The translations under genes were made by a program, and so were the position numbers. The notes under the pieces are model-generated. The model was not told where the DNA came from and made no database searches. It was given only the letters and a program-made list of their open reading frames with translations. Shown here one piece after another: positions 15,083 through 18,894 of a stretch of 18,894 nucleotides of DNA (positions are counted from its first letter, which is position 1; each line of letters opens with the position of its first letter). This DNA comes from Desulfuromonadales bacterium (GTDB lineage Bacteria > Desulfobacterota > Desulfuromonadia > Desulfuromonadales > UBA2294): contig JACUTX010000031.1 in assembly GCA_014859615.1 (NCBI GenBank), positions 1-18,894 on the forward strand, written 5' to 3'.

Positions 15083-16402
15083 ATGTTATTACTTGCGAAT
15101 ATTAAAAAAGAGCTGCTGCTGCTCAGCCGGGATCGGGCCGGACTTCTGGTTCTGTTTGTCATGCCGATGCTGCTGGTTCTGGTGCTGTCGCTGATTCAGG
15201 ACAATCTGTTTCGCGCCACCGGCGAGACGGCAACCCGCGCCCTGTTTGTCAATCTCGATCAGGGGGGGTTGGGGGCGGAGCTGGGGCGCAAGCTCGAAGC
15301 GACCGGAGCGATTGAACTCGTAGCGGAGTTTGCGGCAGAGAAGATCGATGCCGAGACCGCCCGGCAGACCGTCTTCAGCGGTGATTATCAGTTTGCAATC
15401 ATTGTCCCCGAACTGTTCAGCGCCGCGATCAACGCCGCAGCAGAAGAGGCGGTGCTCGCTTCTTTTCGTTCCGAAGAGTCGGCCCTGGAAGGGAGCCGGT
15501 TAACGCTCTATTTTGATCCGACCGTGCGTGGAGTCTATCGCACAGCGGTGATCAACGCCCTGCAGCGGGGGGTCCTCGGGCTGGAGATGGCGCGCAAGAG
15601 CGAGGCGTTTGCGCGGCTGCTCCCGGACGAGTTGCAAAAGAGCATCGATACACAGATGGCGCCGTACGGCCAAAGCGGCTTGTCGCTCGAACTCCCGCGC
15701 CTCTCTTCAGCCTGGGCACAACAGACGCTGATCGCATTGGACGAGGAGTCGGCGTACCCTGAAAAATACGCAACCCTGCCGACTTCAGTCCAGCAGAACG
15801 TTCCGGCCTGGACCTTGTTTGGGATGTTTTTCATTGTGATTCCGCTCGCCGGCACCTTGATCCGGGAGCGCCAGGAGGGGACACTGACCCGATTGATGAC
15901 CATGCCGGTCGGAAACACCAGTCTGCTCCTCGGGAAGGTTTTTGCCTATCTGGCAATCTGTCTGGTGCAATTTGCTCTGATGCTGGTGGTCGGTAAATTT
16001 ATCCTTCCGCTTTTCGGCACGCCGGTGCTCAAACTCGGCTCGGCACCGCTCGCATTACTGATTGTTGCGATGAGCGCGGCGCTGGCCGCCTGCGGTTACG
16101 GCATCCTAGTCGGGGTATTGGCGAAGAGTTACGATCAGGCCTCAACCTTTGGCGCCGTTTCAGTGGTGATTGCAGCGGCGATGGGGGGCGTTATGGTCCC
16201 GGTCTACGTGATGCCGCGGGTGATGCAGGATCTCAGCATTATCTCGCCGCTCGGTTGGGGACTCGATGCCTTTCTCGATATTTTTGTCCGGAACGGAGAT
16301 CTTCTGAGTGTGATGCCGCGTGTCGCCGCATTGACCGGATTTTTTCTGGCCTGTATTCTTTTTGCCCTGCTGGTTTTTCGACGGTTACGCCGGGGTATTT
16401 AA
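15083..16402 (+). CDS. ABC-2 type permease of the exporter
   Basis: The protein is 439 aa with the layout of the ABC2_membrane_3 family. One N-terminal membrane helix (about 20-40, LLVLFVMPMLLVLVLSLI) is followed by a large extracytoplasmic domain (about 45-240). Five more helices follow, at about 243-260, 284-310, 321-347, 353-377 and 413-432. The cytoplasmic RERQEGTLTRLMTMPVG loop (261-277) is the coupling segment typical of ABC-2 permeases. It forms the membrane half of the exporter with the ATPase just upstream. The ribosome site is weak, so translation may depend on coupling. The last gene of the operon, an ACP, follows 41 bases later. Confidence 0.93.
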   Translation: MLLLANIKKELLLLSRDRAGLLVLFVMPMLLVLVLSLIQDNLFRATGETATRALFVNLDQGGLGAELGRKLEATGAIELVAEFAAEKIDAETARQTVFSGDYQFAIIVPELFSAAINAAAEEAVLASFRSEESALEGSRLTLYFDPTVRGVYRTAVINALQRGVLGLEMARKSEAFARLLPDELQKSIDTQMAPYGQSGLSLELPRLSSAWAQQTLIALDEESAYPEKYATLPTSVQQNVPAWTLFGMFFIVIPLAGTLIRERQEGTLTRLMTMPVGNTSLLLGKVFAYLAICLVQFALMLVVGKFILPLFGTPVLKLGSAPLALLIVAMSAALAACGYGILVGVLAKSYDQASTFGAVSVVIAAAMGGVMVPVYVMPRVMQDLSIISPLGWGLDAFLDIFVRNGDLLSVMPRVAALTGFFLACILFALLVFRRLRRGI

Positions 16403-16443
16403 AATGCTAATGATGAGATTTGCATAGAGAGGGAGCTGCTGTG

Positions 16444-16716
16444 ATGGAAAATAAATTGGAACAGGAACTGATCGCCTTGATTTCTGACCTCTGTAATATT
16501 GAGGATATTGTTTTGGCTGAAGTCCCGTTTGACGCGCCGCTGATCGGACCGGAATCACCTCTCGGGCTCGATTCTCTCGATGCGGTCGAACTTGTGGTCG
16601 CTGTCCAGAAGAATTACGGAGTCCGGATCGGCGGCAAGAGTTCCAGCCGCGAAGTTTTGCAGTCGATTGCCACGCTTGCCGATTTTATCCGCAGCAAGCA
16701 AAATGCAACCGCCTGA
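16444..16716 (+). CDS. acyl carrier protein (second copy)
   Basis: The protein is 90 aa. The phosphopantetheine Ser44 lies in LGLDSLDAVELVVAVQKNYG. ATG 16444 is chosen because GGGAG (16431-16435) is 8 bases upstream; GTG 16441 and TTG 16420 are in the same frame but less well placed. It is a paralogue of the ACP at 9737-9988 around the modified Ser and differs at both ends, with an inserted VPFDAPLIGPESP loop. Its place beside the BtrH-like enzyme and exporter suggests it may present the finished chain for transfer. It is the last gene of the lipid cluster. Confidence 0.94.
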   Translation: MENKLEQELIALISDLCNIEDIVLAEVPFDAPLIGPESPLGLDSLDAVELVVAVQKNYGVRIGGKSSSREVLQSIATLADFIRSKQNATA

Positions 16717-16780
16717 TACCGATCTCTCCCCGTTTTTTTCAACCTGTCAATCTCTATCAAATCGGCGACCCTAAATCATC

Positions 16781-16884
16781 GTAGGGGCAGCCCCCCGTGC
16801 CTGCCCTGAACATCCCCGTGTCAATTCTGAATACCCACGTGCCTGCCCTGATAAAAAACAGGGCAACCACAAAAGGGTTGCCCC
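16781..16884. repeat. composite interspersed repeat with direct copies and hairpins
   Basis: CGTGCCTGCCCTGA occurs twice (16796-16809 and 16838-16851). The block starts with GTAGGGGCAG and ends with GGGTTGCCCCTT, so its outer ends are roughly complementary. Inside are the stems GCCCTG/CAGGGC (16845-16850 with 16859-16864) and GGGCAACC/GGTTGCCC (16861-16868 with 16876-16883). This is the look of a dispersed intergenic repeat rather than unique regulatory DNA. Confidence 0.6.
16852..16883 (-). terminator. probable intrinsic terminator for the Fic transcript
   Basis: Read on the minus strand, an eight-pair stem GGGCAACC/GGTTGCCC with a CTTTTGT loop is followed by TGTTTTTTAT. That is a GC-rich hairpin plus U-tract, about 250 bases beyond the Fic stop codon. 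It lies within the repeat block and may be a repeat put to use as a terminator. Confidence 0.5.
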
Positions 16885-17133
16885 TTGCATTTCCCAAGCC
16901 AGCCGGAGATTGGCAACGAAAACCGAAAAAACAGTGCGTTGAGGGGATTGGTTGAGTAGCTTGAGGCAGAACTGAGTTGTGTCAGGAGTTGGGTGATTTT
17001 CCAGGCTGCTGTCTGCAATAGCATAAACGGGGATATATTAAAATCAGGCCTTTTTCAAGTGCTCTATTCTCAATGCGATTGTAATTTTTGTCGAGATTCT
17101 GCACATATGCCGCCGGGCGCAAATCTATCGAAG

Positions 17134-18675
17134 CTAATCCTCCAGGAACACTTCTTTAAACTTGTTCTCAATCGTCACGCGTTCATCATCCGTCAATGCA
17201 GCAAATTCCTTGCTAAGAGCGCGCTCGGAAAGTGAGCCATTGCCTTTCTCGAGAAATCTTATTAACAGGTCGACTTTATTATCCGGCATTGTCAGATAGT
17301 TATCGATGAAGGACTTCATTTCATCATAATTTTCCAGGTAGGAAATCTCATCAGGAAGGATCTTCTCTATGGTTTCTTTTACACAATCACACAAAAACTC
17401 TGCCTGATCGGTCGCATCAAAAAACCTGTAGTAGTCAATCGTCTCGTTCAATACTTCGACATTCCTGCCTTCGGTTGGACGCCACTCTATAAAATCAAGC
17501 AATGGCCTGGAATACTTTTCCAAAACCTTCCGGTACTCCACTATTCTGTTCAGAATCACTGCTGATACAGGGAATACCAATCCCGCCGGAGCAAATTGGT
17601 GACTGGTTAATATGTGATGTATCAAATATCTATGGATACGACCGTTGCCATCTTCAAATGGATGGATAAATACGAAGCCAAAAGCTATGGTCGTAGCTGC
17701 AAGCAATGGATCAAAAGAGCATTCTTTTTGCAGCTTCTCGGTTTCGAGGAGACCCTTAACTAAAGACCCCAAGTCTTGCCACCGTGCGGATATATGATCT
17801 GGTATGGGCTCGTGCGTCCTCCGATCATGCTCCCCGATAAAACCGCCCTCTTTTCGCCAGCCCAAATTGGTAAACCTCGCATCACCAATTACGATGGATT
17901 GCAGACGCAGTAGTTCGTCTTCTGTCATCTCATTCATCCCGGCCTGACCAATAATTTTCCCCCAACCTGCAATTCTTCCGGCTGACGTCTTCTCACCTTC
18001 GATATCAAAAGAGGCCTTCGAATCTTTTAGCAACAAAAATGAAGCTGCCCGGGCTAAAAGGGCAGGATGAACCTTCCCTGCAACGTTGTGAGCTTTTCTT
18101 GAAAGGTCTTCTTCCAGGTATTCTTCAAGCTTAGATGTTTTCCAGATAAGAGGACAAAAGTCCTTTGTGCCAGGCAGGTTATTATTAATCCGGTGTCTTT
18201 TAGATGGTTTCTTCGGACAAGTATATTGGAGCTTTTCATCAAGTAAGTCTGCGTAATTTCCTTTCACAGCATCAGCAATGTTCAGCACTTCGTCTGTTAA
18301 CCATTCATACAGGAACCAGACTTTTCTTGCATAGATTCCAACCGGATTTTCATGCACGAATTGCTCTAATTCTGTTTTTTCAATGATATTGAATAGAGCC
18401 TTCAGAACTAAGAGATGTACACCTTCATTTTTCAGCGCAAATGTCAAGTGACCTGGTAGGGTAGCTGCTGGCATTCTCTTGACAGGCAGAACATTCCAGT
18501 CACCCTTATCGTAGTCTCTGTTCTTTTCACTTATAAGAGTAATTTGTCGCGGCGGTGGTGTCGGCAGAGCATAAGCATTAATCAGCGCACTGTAGCCCGC
18601 AAGTGTCCCTCTCTCTGGTGCTCTTTCTCCGCGAAAGAAAGTAACTTTTTCAGCTAGTTTCCCGTCTGATGGCAT
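17134..18675 (-). CDS. Fic family protein (probable AMP transferase, class II self-inhibited)
   Basis: The protein is 513 aa from the ATG at 18675, which has AAGGAAGGA about 6-7 bases upstream. A TTG at 18714 is in the same frame but has no good ribosome site. The Fic core motif HPFEDGNGRIHR is present (catalytic His338, counted from this ATG). Family members with this motif transfer AMP from ATP to a hydroxyl on a target protein. About 115 residues earlier, SFDIEG fits the inhibitory (S/T)xxxE(G/N) helix (Ser222, Glu226), which places it in class II, where inhibitor and enzyme share one chain. An N-terminal helical region and a C-terminal helical, wing-like part flank the core. Its target is unknown. 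The region is visibly more AT-rich than the lipid cluster and lies on the opposite strand, so it is a separate unit and probably of different origin. Confidence 0.93.
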   Translation of the reverse strand: MPSDGKLAEKVTFFRGERAPERGTLAGYSALINAYALPTPPPRQITLISEKNRDYDKGDWNVLPVKRMPAATLPGHLTFALKNEGVHLLVLKALFNIIEKTELEQFVHENPVGIYARKVWFLYEWLTDEVLNIADAVKGNYADLLDEKLQYTCPKKPSKRHRINNNLPGTKDFCPLIWKTSKLEEYLEEDLSRKAHNVAGKVHPALLARAASFLLLKDSKASFDIEGEKTSAGRIAGWGKIIGQAGMNEMTEDELLRLQSIVIGDARFTNLGWRKEGGFIGEHDRRTHEPIPDHISARWQDLGSLVKGLLETEKLQKECSFDPLLAATTIAFGFVFIHPFEDGNGRIHRYLIHHILTSHQFAPAGLVFPVSAVILNRIVEYRKVLEKYSRPLLDFIEWRPTEGRNVEVLNETIDYYRFFDATDQAEFLCDCVKETIEKILPDEISYLENYDEMKSFIDNYLTMPDNKVDLLIRFLEKGNGSLSERALSKEFAALTDDERVTIENKFKEVFLED

Positions 18676-18708
18676 TGCGGTCCTTCCTTTCTGGTGTCTA
18701 GAAAGTTT

Positions 18709-18873
18709 GTACAAAACACTTACAACGCCTGTAAAATACTTACTAAGCGCATAGTTATGTGCAAAACGCTTACAAATTCTATGTAAAAATTTACATGCGC
18801 TGAATTAGGTGCAAAACACTTCCAGTGCATGCAAAATCATTATATTTAGGCAGCTTACACTCCAAACGATTAT
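18709..18873. repeat. degenerate tandem array, 50-bp period, upstream of the Fic gene
   Basis: The plus-strand motif GTRCAAAACRCTTAC occurs at 18709, 18759 and 18809, exactly 50 bases apart, with a weaker fourth match at 18859. Weaker copies lie 20 bases after the main ones, at 18729 (CTGTAAAATACTTAC), about 18782, and 18829 (ATGCAAAATCATTAT). The copy near 18781-18796 forms a near palindrome with arms ATGTAAA and TTTACAT. The 20/30/50 spacing is close to whole turns of DNA. The array may extend past the window edge. Confidence 0.7.
18838..18866 (-). promoter_or_regulatory. possible promoter for the Fic gene
   Basis: On the minus strand a perfect TATAAT (18843-18838) is preceded by TTTGGA at about 16 bases, a poor -35 match. 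It lies inside the repeat array, about 165 bases before the Fic start. Repeat-binding proteins could therefore control it. Only the -10 box is convincing. Confidence 0.3.
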
Positions 18874-18894
18874 TTTTCAATAAATGATATGCAA

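Larger units (their letters stand above)
16717..17133. other. 417-bp gene-free stretch between the lipid cluster and the Fic gene
   Basis: No credible gene is present on either strand; short open frames here lack ribosome sites and family features. The first part has a T7 run (16730-16736) without a clear stem, then a repeat-derived block (16781-16884). The rest, about 16890-17133, is mixed sequence becoming AT-rich near the Fic stop. It looks like a junction between two unrelated gene neighbourhoods. Confidence 0.6.

Noticed and set aside
16717..16740. T7 run after the second ACP as an intrinsic terminator
   Set aside because: No credible GC-rich stem directly upstream of the T-run.
16993..17235. 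Possible 80-aa gene on the plus strand between ACP and Fic
   Set aside because: No ribosome site, overlaps the Fic 3' end, and no recognisable pattern.
18709..18894. CRISPR array upstream of the Fic gene
   Set aside because: Units are degenerate, the spacers are not unique sequence of constant length between identical repeats, and no cas gene is near.

Overview
The window suggests a chromosomal segment of a Gram-negative bacterium with moderately high GC. The style is that of the Desulfuromonadales/Desulfobacterota: tightly overlapping genes, cobalamin-binding radical SAM enzymes and Gram-negative envelope genes. The taxonomic guess is inference; no rRNA or tRNA gene is present to confirm it.

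Positions 1-16716 hold one long co-directional (+) gene set for an unusual fatty-acid or polyketide-derived envelope lipid. Module A (1-3173) has the end of a probable lipoprotein gene, a hotdog dehydratase-like protein, a hotdog thioesterase, a ketosynthase (KS) with an intact Cys-His-His triad, and a half-length KS-like protein without the active-site Cys. After a 137-bp gap with a strong stem-loop, module B (3311-9509) has three consecutive, different B12-binding radical SAM proteins, a family 2 glycosyltransferase fused to DUF2062, and an LpxL-type acyltransferase. After a 227-bp gap with a pair of palindromic repeats, module C (9737-16716) has an acyl carrier protein (ACP), a second intact KS, a second degenerate KS-like protein, a PagL-like outer-membrane protein, a small helix-turn-helix (HTH)-like protein, a BtrH-type acyltransferase, an ABC-2 exporter (ATPase and permease) and a second ACP.

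The proposed logic is as follows. KS/chain-length-factor-like (CLF-like) pairs elongate chains held on dedicated ACPs. Hotdog enzymes process or release them. The radical SAM enzymes modify the chain, possibly by methylation, cyclisation or C-C bond chemistry. The glycosyltransferase, LpxL-like and BtrH-like enzymes attach it to a sugar or lipid carrier. The ABC transporter, the lipoprotein and the PagL-like protein handle export or remodelling at the outer membrane. The parts list resembles aryl-polyene clusters, but those do not normally carry three B12-radical SAM enzymes. KS genes beside radical SAM genes also recall the anammox clusters proposed for ladderane lipids. The product cannot be deduced from sequence. 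No ketoreductase, acyltransferase for malonyl loading or starter-unit ligase is visible; these may lie upstream of the window or be supplied by primary metabolism.

From about 16717 the character changes. A 417-bp non-coding stretch carries repeat-derived hairpins. Then a visibly AT-richer, opposite-strand gene for a self-inhibited class II Fic protein (17134-18675) follows. Upstream of it lies a degenerate tandem array with a 50-bp period that runs toward the window edge.
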